From Congeria kusceri (Eukaryota > Mollusca > Bivalvia > Myida > Dreissenidae), in assembly GCA_027627225.1 (NCBI GenBank), contig CM051030.1, forward strand, positions 372,001 through 436,000: a stretch of 64,000 nt of DNA, written 5' to 3'. Position 1 is the stretch's first letter; the number at the start of each line of letters is the position of its first letter. The position numbers were made by a program, and so were the translations under genes. Below, in pieces: positions 14,001 through 29,300 of this stretch. The notes beneath the pieces were generated by a model. It saw only the letters and a list, made by a program, of their open reading frames with translations. It did not search any database and was not told where the DNA came from.

Positions 14001-17000
14001 CATTCTCTCCCTTCTCCGCTCTTCCATGTCAAACAGCTAGGAGGGCAGAAAGGTACATAATGAATTGATGATTTTTTTTAAATTTGTAAAAACAACCACC
14101 ATTTAAATTATAACAAACAGTTTAAGTCAGGCACTGAAGATGTGAGGGTTAGTTTAAACCTATTTATTTGAGCTCAATTGCATTGAAAGCCTAAGGCTTA
14201 TTGGGACACTATTGAGTCCGTTTAAAGGGTAGAACCAGCACTTGGAGTCTTTGGGGGAGATCTTGATTACGCTCCCTGAGTGGGGATCGAACCCAGGACC
14301 ACCCGATCGCTAGGCGGACACCATATCCACTACGCCACCCAGATCTTAAGGGTTAGGGTAAGGGTGAGTGTTAGGTTCAGGTTTAACTGACATCTAACTT
14401 GAACGTTTTTCCACTTGTATGGTGTACATATATAGCATATTATCTACATTATCAGGGGACATAACTAAGTATACTCCACTCTTCCATGTCAAACAGCTAG
14501 GAGGGAAGAAAGGTGCATTATCAGGGGACATAACTAAGCATACTCCACTCTTCCATTTCAAACAGTTAGGAGGGGAAAAAGGTACAACATCAGGGGACAG
14601 AACTAAGTATACTCTACTCTTCAATGTCAACAGCTAGGCGGGATAAAGAAACTCATTCCTGCTGATCACATGACAAACACTGGCGGTACTCACAGTTTTT
14701 GGGTTCCTGATGAACAGTTTGGACTTTCCGAAAGCAACCGCATCCCCGGGTATGTCCTGGTAGTTCAGGATCTCCCTTACCCCGTCGATGGCGTCCCCGG
14801 TCCAGAAGGGCCATGTGGCCTCGGCGAGCATCTTGTAGCGGTACAGGAACCCAGAGTACACCTGCCTGAATGCATACCCCGCCCGCTTCACACGGATGTT
14901 TTCCATCAACCTGAAGATGGGTCAGAGAGCAATCATATTAATGAGTCATAACTATGAACATTGGGTATGACAAACATAACATTCACAGGGCGACCTGTGT
15001 TCAGTGATACAGGGATGCCGAGTGAAGCTGCTGGAACGTATGTTCTGCCCGCTTCAGACGGATGTTCTCCATCAACCTGAAGATATTAATACTAAAGAGT
15101 CGCAGTGGTGGAATGGATATGCTGTTCACCTTGCGATTGAGTGGTCCCGATTACTATCCCTACCTGAAGAGGGCTGAAATGATCTTTCTCTACTAAATAC
15201 TCTTTTAACCTTGGATACAGACTCGAAAGTTTCTCAATAAGCTTCAGGCTTTCGACACAATCAAGCTTAAATAAATAGAGTAAAAATAATGAGCAGTAGC
15301 ATAGCTTTTTTTTAGGCACTATAGGCACGTGCCTATACATTTTTCCAGAGATGAAAAATATAAAAACGCCATAAATGCATAATGCAAGAAAAACAAACAA
15401 CAACAAAAGAGGGCGTGGTGAGGGTGAATTGGTCGTTCTGATGCTGTATATTAAACCTGCACATCAGAACTCCAAATTGTTGTTTATTAGCCGATAAACA
15501 ACTCTAAATCAAAAATTATTCCTTAAACAACGGATGGTTTGAGCCATACATAAACAGCTCTGGCACTACACTGTTTTTCCCCAACAATCCAATTATAATT
15601 TACATTGTTAGTTGTGCCTATTGTGTCTACACATTTTATAGCCAAGCTAACCCCCTGATTGGTAGTCAGCCAAGCTACCCCCCCGATTGGTAGTCAACCA
15701 AGCTACCCCCCTGATTGGTAGTCAGCCAAGCTAACCCCCTGATTGGTAGTCAGCCAAGCTACCCCCCTGATTGGTAGTCAGCCAAGCTACCCCCCTGATT
15801 GGTAGTCAGCCAAGCAACCCTCCTGATTGGTAGTCAGCCAAGCTACCCCCCCGATTGGTAGTCAGCCAAGCTACCCCCCTGATTGGTATTCACTACTATG
15901 ATATGACAAACATGACTTTCACATACTAGTGTAGTCCATATTCCACGATTTGTTGACTATAATGAACTGTTCAGATGGATACATAAATATATAAACATCT
16001 TATTGTTTTTTAAATGATACAGACCCAAAAATATTGTGTAATTTCACATTACACAATTTCACATTACACCAATGAACAAAACAAATGCAGCTTGCCCTGA
16101 TTATTTGTTGTACCACAAGAATACAGATTAACACATACTGCTGTCTTCATGCGAAAGTTATTGCGTTAAAACCCCGCAAAATTACCTGTATCACTTAACA
16201 ATTGACCTTATATGTGATGAGATTTCATTGACATTGCGAGGGTTGAGCGCGAAACTATTGTATCTGCTTAACATTTCTATATCAGATACAATAGTTACAC
16301 GCTCAGCCCTCGATAATTTGTGTTTAGCCATTCAGAAAGCTAGGACTTGATTGTTTGACGGACATGTCTTGTTGTTTGTTTGTTTGGATTTTTCGCCGTA
16401 TTTAACAGTATTTCAGTCATATAACGGCGGTCAGTTTACCTACCCACACTTTTCCTGTGCAAGCTTAGCTGACAACTGCCCTATCAGAGGTAGGGGGAGA
16501 ATGGTCCTAGAAATTATTTCATGATCAATGCCCACACAAGTTATGTGACTGGGCTGGGATTCGAACTCATGATCCCTGGATTGACAGTCCAGCGCCCTAC
16601 CAACTGAGCTAGCCGGGCCAGGCTGACATGCCTCGTAAAACGTTAATACTGTCAAAGGTGTTGCATGGCTATAAATCCCATAGCGTATTGTAGCATACCG
16701 CAATATTTGGTATACTATAGTTCTAATCTGTTCAGCATGGCAACAAGGCAACTACGAATTATTCCAAGACAACCGGTTTCTGTTTCAACATATATTTAAT
16801 CGTTGCATAAATTTGAGCATCATGCACGTATGCAGCAATGTATTATCACGTATAAATGAATAGTTGAAATAGCGCTGATAAACTTTTGAGCTCTCAGGAT
16901 TTCATATAACTCATTTTGGTTGAGCTTAAGAAGCTTACTGTAAGATCTATACTGTGTTAATTTTGATTAAAGATTAAGCTTACCATCTTGGGAATGTTGA

Positions 17001-17334
17001 ATGAAGATCTAATAATATGATCTAAACTATGGATCGACTTAGTAACTGTAAAGATCGGAACTAGGTGATCATGAAAGATCTGACTTTGGTGATCATGAAA
17101 GATACAGAATGTTTGTTTATCTGCGCTATTTATACCTGTCAACTTAGGATTAGGATTATGAGTACCAACCAATCAAAATGACTTAGGAATTTCCTCAGCC
17201 AATCAAAATGACTTCGGATTTACAACAACCAATCAAATGCATTTAGGAATCCTAATCCTAAAACTAGTTCTGCAGCGCCAAATATTTAACGATAAAATAC
17301 ATATTTTACACTAACAATAACAATTTATGTTTAC

Positions 17335-17366
<32 letters not shown>

Positions 17367-20300
17367 AATAAATAAATAAATAAATATATAAATAAATAAA
17401 TAAATAAATATATATATATATATAAACAAATGACTTTGCATTAAACAATAGACAAATATACTACGGTCTGACCTAAACAAATTTGCAGTTATAACAGAGA
17501 AGAAATATTTCGGGTACAAAATATCCGAAAACATGCCACAGCTAAAAAGTTCCTTAGGAATGGCAAAATTTACGAAAATAACAACAATAATAAACAGTTA
17601 ACAACAATGAATAGTGTCTTAGAGTAAAATGTCAGCATATTATTATAAATATGCCAAGTTAAATCGCTTGGATAATAATATAAACAATAAAATTGCAACA
17701 AGATGACGGTAAGGCTAGCATCATTGCAGACGGACAGTGACAGTAAGATTTGAAATTGAAGTTATGTTCATTTCATTATAGTAAACATGCCTAAATAATT
17801 AATTTCAGTTCATATGTGATAACATACGAACAGCTATTTTAATGAAAGAGTGAGATGGATGAATGATTTTACAATAAACAAATAATAATTGTTCACTTTA
17901 TGAACTTGACAATAATAAACGAGGTAGTGCATACTCAATGGACTTACGGTATCATCCATTAAAGCAATATCTGCACTGATAGCCATAGCTGTTCCAGCTA
18001 TTTCTAACGTTTGCTGTAACTCACCCGAGGTATCGGACTTGGTGTCTCACAATGTCCACATCAAACTTCTTGCTTGCCTTCTCATCATTTGGCTGGAATC
18101 AAACAGCGATCACAGATCAATCACTATTTTGTCATTTTAAAGGGACTATGACAACAAAAAGGGCCTAATTCTTTAAAAAATATAAAACTAAGATGAATAA
18201 TGACATATAATAACGGTTAAAATAATATTCATACAAGAGTGCCATTGTCACAAAGATACGGCAGTCAACCAAGCTTTTTTGGGGTTAAGATTCAATGACT
18301 AAAAAGAAACAATTCAAAAACTAATAAGGTAGAGGAGTCATGGTATTCGCGCATCTAATTCATCTCCAAATCCTCTCTCTAAGTGGTGAGTTGAGGTATC
18401 AAAACTATTTCATATATATTCTTAAATCTATAATCAAGATTCAAAAATAAACAAGATACATTGAAATTCCCCGAAAACCAAATTTTTCGAATGAAATGCA
18501 TTCAAGTCAGGACAAAAATAAAATTTGCAAAATTGTGACCTTTTCCCCCACCCACCCCATATGCAAACCCAAAGTGATGTCTAGATATAAGGTTTCTACA
18601 TATAAAGTTTCATAAAAATATTTCGATGTCTTCTCAAGCTATGGAGCAGAAACTTGTTTGTCTATTGTAAGTAATGGTGACCTTGACCCCATCCACCACA
18701 TATGTTATCTTAAGCGAGGTCTTGACAATTTATATATGAAATTTCATTAAAATATCTCAATGTGTTCTCAAGCTATTGAGCGGAGACTGTTAATTTTTTT
18801 AATTTTTAGTAACAGTGACCGTGACCCCATCCACCCTATACGCAATTCCAAGCGAGGTCTCAATATAAGGTTTCTATGTATGAAGTTTCATTAAAAGATC
18901 TCCACGTGATATCAAGTTATTGAGCGGAAACTGTTTTTCTATTTTAAGAAATGGTGACCTTGACCCCACCCACCTCATATGCAATCCCAAGCAAGGTCTT
19001 GATATAAGGTATCTATGTATGAAGTTTCATCGAAACATCTCAATTTGTTCTGAAGTTTTTGAGGGGAAACCATTTTTCTATTTTTAGTAACAGTGACCTA
19101 GACCTTGACCCCTACCACCTCATACGTAATCCCAAGGGAGATCTCGATAAAAAGTATGTATGTCTTAAGTTTCATTAAAATATCTCAATCAATGCTCAAG
19201 TTATTGAGCTGAAACTGTTTATATATTTTTAGTAACAGTGACCTTGACCTTGATCACCCCCCAAATATGCAATCCCAAGCGAGGTCTTAATATAAGGTAT
19301 CTATGTATTAAGTTTCATTAAAATATCTCAATGTGTTCTCAAGTTATCGAGCGGAAACCATTTTTCTATTTGTAGTAACATTGATCTTGACCTTGACCCC
19401 ACCCACCCCATATGCAATCCTAAACGAGGCATCCATATAAGGTATCTATGGATTAAGTGTTATTAAAATATCTCAATGCGTTCTCAAGTTATTGAGCAGA
19501 AACCGTTTTTTATTTTTAGTAACAGTGACCTTGACCCCACCCACCCCATATGCAATCCAAAGCGAGGTCTTGCAATGAGGTATCTATGTATGAAGTTTCA
19601 TTACAATAGCTCAATTCGTTCTCCAGTTAGAGAGCCAAAACGAAAAGTTGATGCTGCCACTACGCCTTTGACCTTGAATTAAGACCTTGACCTAGGACCT
19701 AGAGACCTGGTTCTTGCGCGCGACACTACATCTCACCATGCTTGTCAGATCTGCCAAGTTATTTGAAAATCCATCCATGCTGGAAGAAGATATGCTCTGG
19801 ATTAAGTGTTAAGGATTGATTTCAATATTTGACCTTTGACCTTGAATTGTGACCTTGACCTTGGACTTAGGGACCTTGTTCTTGCGCATGACACTCCGCC
19901 TCACCATGCTTGCCACTTCTGCCAAGTAATTTGAAAATCCATCCATGCTGGAAGAAGATATGCTCTGGATTAAGTGTTAAGGATTGATTTCAATATTTGA
20001 CCTTTGACCTTGAATTGTGACCTTGACCTTGGACTTAGGGACCTTGTTCTTGCGCATGACACTCCGCCTCACCATGCTTGCCACTTCTGCCAAGTAATTT
20101 GAAAATCCATCCATGCTGGACAAAGATATGCTCCAGACAAAGTGTTTAGGATTGATTTCTTAAATTTTACCTTGAATTGTGACCTTGACCTTGGACCTAG
20201 GGACCTGTTTCTTGTTTGTGACACTCCGTCTCACCCTGCTTCTCACTTCAGCCAGGTTATTTGAGAATCCATCCATGCTGGACAAAGATATGCTCCGGAC

Positions 20301-23300
20301 AAAATATTTAGGATTGATTTCTTAAACTTGACTTTTGATCTTGAATTGTGACCTTGACCTTGGACCTAGGGACTGGTTCTTGTGCGCGACACTCTGTCTC
20401 ACTATGATTGTCGCTTCTTTTAAGTTACCTAAAATCCATCCATGATGGACAAAGATATGCTCCGGACAAAGTGTTGAGGATTGATTTCTTAAATTTGACC
20501 TTTGACCTTGAATTGTAACCTTGACCTTAAACCTAGGGACCTGGTTTTTGCCAGCGACACTTCGTCTCACTATGCTTGTCACTTCTGTTAAGTTATTTGA
20601 AAATCTATCCATGCTTGACAAAGATATGCTCTGGACAATGTGGTAAGGATTGATTTCTTACATTTGACCTTTGACCTTGAATTGTGAGCTTGACCTTGGA
20701 CCTGGGGACCTTGTTCTTGCGTGCGACACTCAGTCTAATCATGCTTATCACTTCTGCCAAGTTATTTGAAAATCCATCCAGGTTGGACAAAGTTATGCTC
20801 CGGACAGAGTGTTAAGGATTTAATTCCTATAATTGACCTTTGACCTTGATTTGTGACCTTGACCTTGGACCTAGGGACCGGGTTTTTGCGCGCGACACTT
20901 CGTCTTATCATGCTTATCTCATCATGCTTATCACTTCTGTTATTTGAAAATCAACCCAGGCTGGACAAAGTTATGCTCCTGACAAAGATCTCCAGCCGCC
21001 CGCCTGCCTGCCAGCCAGCTGGGGCGTTCCCATCATACGGACGTTTTTCAAACGGGCATATAATAACTGGAAAAGTGTTTAGCATTCGGAGATAAAAATC
21101 ACTTTATAATATGGGTCGTGTTTGTTTGGCCCTTTTCATGTTTACATTTTGACACCAGAATTGTATTTATTTTTTAACCATAGATTACACACATTTCTTT
21201 ACAAAGCAGATCAGTTGGTTAAAGCACTGTCAACTGTCATTTCTTAGTATGGCTTCTAGGTTGTGAGTTCGATACCCACTTGAGGTTTTATTTTTTTCAA
21301 AAATTTTCTGATTTGTTTTATCTAATATATCACAATGTGTTCTATTATTTATTGCTTATTTCACGCACATGTCTTAGTACAGCGCATTTCTACAATTGAA
21401 TATCATTTATAGTGCAATATAGGAAACCGATCTATCATTGAAATAGTGCCTTTAAAAAGCAAACAATTAGCAGTACTAATTACTTTTATAATAACATTTA
21501 TACTTTAAGCATTAAAACTTTCCTTTTTGATATTTTTTTTAATTTGTGTTACAGACTATAAAAAAACAACAAAAGCATAGCAAAAATACACATTTACAGA
21601 GACAGTAACATGAAACAAGTGGGTCATGATGGCCCAAAGCGCTCACCTGAGTACTAACAATGACAGAGGAATTGGGCACACTGGATAGGCGCCTGGTTTA
21701 ATATCATTTGGGCATTATAAAAAAACAACATATACAAGTGTAGTAAGTTTGGTAGAAAATGAAATATCCATTTAGAAATAAATGATGTGTAATGTTTTTT
21801 CAAGGAAAAGGGGCAATAATTCAGGTGTATATGCTCATTTCCGGATCACTTTGTGCTATGGTGAGCTAAAAACACTGAAATGTAATGAATTTATTACATG
21901 TTATGATAGTGCTGAAATCTCTTAACTCAAGTACCTTAATACACCGGATGTAGTTTGGACACTTGGACTGCAGATTTTTCATAAGCTCTTGCACAGAAAT
22001 CTGAAATATAGGAAGTCAGAAACATTTAGAATAGACCATTGCATTATAGCACAGCACTACTATGATGGAGATAATCACTGAAAACACCAAAAACATAAAA
22101 TGTGGCGCGTATTGGGAAAACTGGCCTTAATGCATGTGCGTAAAGTGTCATCCCGGATCAGCCTGTGCAGTCCGAACAGGCTTATCCAGGACGGCACTTT
22201 CCGCCTACAGTGGATTTATGTTTAGAAGAGACTTCCTTGAAACAGAAAATACCATAGTCTGGTTTTCCCACGACGCGCATCAAATGGTTTGCATTTTATT
22301 AAAGTCCTGGGGCCCTATTGCAGAAACATCTTAAGTAATCTCTTATCCTTAACCTTAAAGTCAACCTTTTCATTTTACTTATTATTTCTTTTCTACAGTG
22401 CAATAGCTTACCTATAGTATTACTGTTTTTTCAAATAAGCATAAAACGAATCACAAAATTATAGGCAGTTTTTTAAATACAACAGTTTGAAATTTTCAAC
22501 TTAATTGAAAATATTTTAAGCAACACTTAAGATGCTTCTGTAATACGGCCCCAGCACCACACAGTTTCAATAAGGTAAATTATAGAAAAAACACACACTT
22601 AAATGTGATTCTGTTGATGATGTACAAAATAAATATCTTATGAATAGTCAAGGGAGACACAAGTTTGTTTGTAGTTTTCAATAGTATCGCATATTTCAGG
22701 GTTGTCATTAAGAGCCGGCCGCCGGCCAAATTGACCGTTTCAAACGAGTTATTGGTCGGCTCAAATTTTCAAAGAAATAAAAATAAATTACTGTGTACCT
22801 TGTTTTGAAAGTGAAAGCCAGTATTTTATCTCAACACACACTAATCCATATTGAATGTAATAATCATGTTATTGTGTACCTTGTTCTGAAAGTGAAAGCC
22901 ACTATTTTATCTCAACACACACTAATCCATATTGAATGTAATAATCATGTTATTGTGTACCTTGTTCTGAAAGTGAAAGCCAGTATTTTATCTCAACACA
23001 CACTAATCCATATTGAATGTAATAATCATGTTATTGTGTACCTTGTTCTGAAAGTGAAAGCCACTATTTTATCTCAACACACACTAATCCATATTGAATG
23101 TAATAATCATGTTATTGTGTACCTTGTTCTGAAAGTGAAAGCCACTATTTTATCTCAACACACACTAATCCATACTGAATGTAATAATCATGTTATTGTG
23201 TACCTTGTTCTGAAAGTGAAAGCCACTATTTTATCTCAACACACACTAATCCATATTGAATGTAATAATCATGTTATTGTGTACCTTGTTCTGAAAGTGA

Positions 23301-26300
23301 AAGCCACTATTTTATCTCAACACACACTAATCCATATTGAATGTAATAATCATGTTATTGTGTACCTTGTTCTGAAAGTGAAAGCCAGTATTTTATCTCA
23401 ACACACACTAATCCATATTGAATGTAATAATCATGTTCTTTTCCAATAAGTGTTCCATCGTAACACAGTTTCCATTTTAAATCAAAGACATGTGTATTTC
23501 GTCACCACCATTTAAATCTCCAATTGATGCATTGCAACAAAACTACATTCTGATTTTGTTCACGCCCTGACTTTTCCCAAGAACGCTAATTCACTAATGC
23601 TCTATCGACGGTGCTTGTGTTGTTCGGGTACAGTACTGATTGATGCTTTTCACACTGACCATGTGCTAAGCGTATTACACCGGGTTACTGCTAAATGTAT
23701 AAACTGCTAGACGATTGTCAGAGTTCGGCAGAAACATCAAAGCCATTTGAAGTCAAACCGACACAGTTGCTTTAGCTTTCAGATTTGGAAGCCCATCTAA
23801 CTGATGACGTCATGCTGTTACGCTTCATAGTTTTGACAGGTGTTATCATTAACGACTCAAGTGTTTAACGGATTTTGTTGTTTGTTCAGTTCTAATCACA
23901 AAAATAATTGCAAGGTAAGTTGAATGCAGTGTTTTATTGATAAAAAAAAATTTATGACTTAATAATGAACAAAATGTAATGAATATATAATTAAAATTTT
24001 TGATTTCCCCAAAAAAATAACATTGACGAAAATGCATTTTATAATGTGTTACGATGCATTGTGGATGTTTATATAAAAAATAAAAGTGTTATACTGTTAA
24101 TCTATTAAATCTACTTGTTGTTCAATCTATAAAAATCATTTTAAAAATGTGTAATGAATTTAAGAAGTCGAGTTATAAAAAAAATCACACAAAAGTAGAC
24201 AGCTTTATTATTTTTTTATTTCTATAATTGATTTTAAAAAGCTGAACTATCAAAATTAAGTATAAACTAGCAGGGCTGCCCCTGGTTTAATTATTTTTTT
24301 TAGCCAAATTTACCATAAAACATTGAAATCCTTCTCAAAAGTTGTAGCCAAATGGAAATTTTTTAGCTAAGTAGTGAAAATTTAAGCCATTGGCTTATTT
24401 GACGAATGGTAGAGTAAGCCCTGGCTAGGATTTTGCATCTAAATTTCAAAAACATTTCTGGGGCAGCATGCACCCAGACCCCCCCTTGTTCACTACGGCA
24501 TTTGAAGCTTTGGCCTCCTCAATTGGTCATTGAGCCTCCTTGAAAAAATCTTAATGCCAACCCTGATATTTTAGTTTTCGCAATGTGTTTACAAAAAAAA
24601 TTGTTAAAAATGGCAACATTATGGTTCCCAGCACTTGGTTTCTCCAGAAAAACTGACAAAGAACATTGAAAGAAGCTTAATGCCAAATACACTCGAAAAA
24701 AAGTGTTTGTGAACATTTAAAAGAAACTCCAAAGTATCGAACATGAAATAAAGTGATCCCACCTTGAACTGTGAACCTGCTGTTGGGGGTCGTTTCAAAG
24801 ACTTCTGGGAAGGATTTCCTATAAATAGAACACAGAATTAATAGACAAGTTGGGGGTTGTTTCAAAGAATTCAGGGAAGTATTTCCTATAAAGAATACAC
24901 AAGCTGGGGATCGTTTAAAATTAAGACTTCTGGGAATTATTCCCTATAAATAGTATACAAAAATAATAGACAATCAGGCAAGTAGGGGTTGTTTCAAAGA
25001 CATTTGGGAAGGCTTTTCTATAAATAGAACACACAAATAATTACCTACCAAACAACAAAACAAGTATTATCACCTGCTTACATTTGATGTAATAGCGAAG
25101 ATTTATTTCTTTATGACCAGTGTATAGAGGTCTGGCAATACCATGATAAACAAAACATTAAATTGTATTACTTTAATTCAAATTCTGAAGTTATCTGATA
25201 TCCAAAACTGTGCTAACTTCTATCCAAATAACAGTCAATACAATATTGTCTTAAAAATATAACACCATGTTAGTGTAATGCCTGGCCCTAATGGTATGTT
25301 AGTAATTTCCATCACTGTCCTTGATTACACAAAACCCGCAATTTGCAATCTGGCAATCTGCAACCTGTCATTTTTATGTATGGCTCCTAAGTCATTAGTT
25401 CGATACCCGCTTGGGGTTTTAATTTTTATTAGCTTTTTTTTGCTAATTTGTTTTTATCAAATATCTTTTTCTGTATTATATTATTTTTATTTATTTATGC
25501 ACATGTCTTAGTAAAGCGCATTTCAATTACAAATATAATTTGTAGGGCAATAAGCCAATTTTTCGTTGACATAGTCCCTTTAAACAAATGTAAACCCTCT
25601 GTTATTAATACAGTACACCCTGTAAAATGAGAGCCTACAAATGATGGGTGATCTCATGAACTATGAAATACATAAATGAATATGAAAAAAATAGATAAGC
25701 AGGGACCAGGATGTAGGTGTATTGCACCTATCAATGTATTCCCCCAGAGGGAAAGCGGCGGGCATATACGGGACTTAAGACTGAAAGCGATTCCCGACAG
25801 GCGGGAATTTGACATTCCGAATGATTCCGGGTCACTGGGTAATAGACTTTGATCGGATTTTATATCCAGGTAATAAAGGCCCCCTGGCCATTTGATGGAC
25901 ATATAGCATCTCCCACTGATGAGATTTAGAAAAATATGCTTGGATCTAGGGTGGGGAATTAGACCCCAAAAAATAAAATTTGTCTAATTCCCTGGGTCAG
26001 CCCGCCACTCCCCCCCTGGGGTGAAATATTGATAGGTGCTTACATGGGGATCAAACTTTTGCTACTTGATAATTATAAACAAACGATGCTATTATCATTA
26101 AAAGTAACTTAAAAATGTATGTAGTAGTAATGTATGTGTTAAAAAAGGAATAAATGTAGATGTAAACAAGTAGTGTATAGAAATATGAAATAAACCTAAA
26201 GAAACTGGTGAACGTAAGAAAGGACTGCAAGAACTTTCAATCAGGTTACAACAGAAACTTATCAGATAAATAACAAACTAATGAAATACTCCATTTTGAA

Positions 26301-29300
26301 ACAAATACAGCACGGGTCACGTGAAACAAACATAGTTTGCGAAATATCGTGGAGTGATTACTCCGCATCACTCAGTATTAGCTTTCAGTTGTACCCGCAC
26401 GCGGAGTTACGCCCTGTGATTTAATGGCAGTTTCTGCTACCACTCCGAGTAACTCGTAAGTTCGCCGAGTACTTACTCGCAGTGTATAGTCTTACTCTGC
26501 AATGGCAAGTAAAATACTTGTTTCGCTGAACTGTACTCGCATAATGTAAAAGCTGGGATATAAATTAACCTTCTAGGGTTATCGGCCAACTGGGTCCACG
26601 ACCTTGAACTTACAAGCGCGAGAATTTAGGCAAGATACCGGGCTATCAGACGTAGCACTTACACCACAATGATGCAAACTTATGAAACAATTATTTTTTT
26701 TTCTATGCTTTACAGTGAAATATAAAATTTTATTGTTGAAATAAAATTTTATGTTTTCACTGTTGGAGCAGTGAAAATATAGATTTTATATTTTCACTGC
26801 AGGGAAAATATAACATAAAACGGACTGTTTTTCCATAAATAGCATTGATCTACAAGTATTGGTTTACAACCCTTTTCAAATGTTTATACATGTACAGTAT
26901 GTACATGCATGTGTTTACATAAAACACATCATAAAATTCAACAAAATTATAATTTAGCAACAACGACACACAAAATATGGCACTTTTTTCCCACCATACC
27001 AATGAGTGACAGTTTTTAAATCATTTATGACATCATTTTTATGACGTCAGAATACATGAACCTGTGAACTTTAAGCTTATCTCCCGCCATTATATTTATT
27101 TATTGTCCAAAAGCATAAAATAAAAGAAAATTTGTTGATTTCGTGTAAGATCATATTTTATTTAACTCGTTATCATAGAAAAACATAGAAAACGCAGCCA
27201 CTCGTGAAAGTATCATTTTCTATGAACAATGGTAAAATAAAATACAATCCTACATCGAAATCAACAAATATCCTCTATATATTTGATCTGATGATGGCCT
27301 GTTGAATTACTTCTCGAAAACCCACAATTTTTAAAAAGCTATTGATATCTCAGCCAATTAGAGTGCTCCTTTCCAGAAGCATGAAGTTGTAGTTTTGTGT
27401 TGTTATTTACCACCAGATTTGTTGCATATAATAGTTGTTTCTACCAAAAAGTGTTGTTTTTTTTACTTATGTTCCACAAACTGACTCTAAAAAGGTGATG
27501 ACATAGTAAAAATATGAATGTGTTATTACTGCATGTCGGGATCCCAGCTAAATAGTCCACTTTTTAAGGTTAAATAAAGTACTTTACTTTCACTTTCAAA
27601 ACCACGAAAGCATGGCAGTCTGAAAGGTCATAAGATTCTACTGGTCAACCTGGCTGACCTCAGATCCAAAAGCTCTCTAGTGAAAACTGAAATATTTACG
27701 ATATGATTTTAATCAGATTGGACGTGGAAGGACCTCACATACTATAAAATACACACAATCGCAAAGATCATCTCACTGCAATCTGTGCACACCATGCCTG
27801 CCCCTGTCACCAGTATCTGATATACACTGGTGTTGGTGTGAAATCAATGGTTGCTATGGAAATTCTCCCTGGTTACCACAGAAACAAAGCCAGGAAAGAA
27901 AAGCATGCAGTGAGTAAAAGAAATAATAACATAGAAAAACAAAAAAAGGGTGCACAGAACGGACATATTTAATTATAATACTTATAATACTGAAGATTTT
28001 TTTTCTTAATAAAAAGGGTCCAAATAAGAATTAACTGACAAAATAAGTACCAAGAAATGTTCAAAGTACCATTAAAGTGGTCAAAATCGGCACAAGCCAG
28101 TTAGCCCTGTATTGTTAATTTGAACCAGGCTCAACCTTCCATCAAGACACATTTTTTATATAGAAGTTTTCTTTTTTTTAGACAATGTTTTCCACTGTAA
28201 TATTTGCAGGCAATAAAAGGCATAGAAAAACCTCTCTTCAAAATCTTGATTATAAAACTGTGTACATCTTGATTATAGCATATTTTCTTTACTTAGAAAT
28301 CCATTATGTATTATTTAGACATTGTTCGCCAGTGTTATTTAAAGGCAAAAAAGACGTGAAAAAATATCTTCAGAATTTTGACTGCAAAATTTTGTACATC
28401 TTTGACTGATTTTTTAAATACAAAAATAATTGCTTTCGTTTGGAATGATCTGTGGAAAATGAAACAAGAAGGCCATAAGGCCCTAGGTCACACACCTGAG
28501 GAGCAAGTTTCATGTTGATTGGGCAACAAATAAGGTCTCTAGAGTGTTCACAAGCTTTTTCTTTAATTTGCCCTGGTGACCTAGTTTTTTTATCACGTAT
28601 GACCCAGTTTCGAACTCTACAGATATATCATAAGAACAAATGTTCCAAGCAAGTTTCATGTTGATTGAGCAAAAAATGTTGCCTCTAGAGTTTTCACAAG
28701 TTTTTTCTTCAATTCTATCTAGTAACCTAGATTTTGACACCTCATCACCGGACAAATGGCGATCCCAAAAGCTCACCATGAGCACGTTGTGTTCAGGCGA
28801 GATAAAAAGGTGTGCAGAGTTCCGTAAGAACAAACAGGGGAGAGTATATGCTGGTGTGTAAGACTCAAACTGGTTTTGCCAAGGTCACACATGCTGGTGC
28901 ATGTGCGTGTACGCATACTTAATGCATGGACTAGGGTCTTGGTATCACTGGCACTGGCATCCTGGCCTAAATGAAAGTTGAACATGACGTCTTAAAGGGA
29001 CTTGTTCACAGATTTTTCTTATTTTTGAAAAATGTCATTAAATGTCTTTAGTGCAAACACTAAAGCATAAAAAATAATCTAAAATAAACAATATAATTGA
29101 GGCGCGTCGTGAGAAAACCGGTCTTAATGCATGTGCGTAAAGAGTCGTCCCGGATTAAAATGTGCAGTCCGCACAGGCTAATCCAGGACGGCACTTTCCG
29201 TTTTTATGGTATTTTCTGTTTCAAGGAAGTCTCTTCTAAACATAAATCCACTGTAGGCGGAAAGTGCCGTCCCTGATTAGCCTGTGTGTACTGCACAGGC

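Noticed and set aside
22793..23449. 218-residue plus-strand ORF of 27-residue repeats, and a possible 6-nt exon (TTTCAG|AACAAG|GTACAC on the minus strand)
   Set aside because: The ORF follows from an 81-bp unit being divisible by three. The 6-nt exon is not needed: the flanking exons at 24763 and 21935 already join in frame and match the family.
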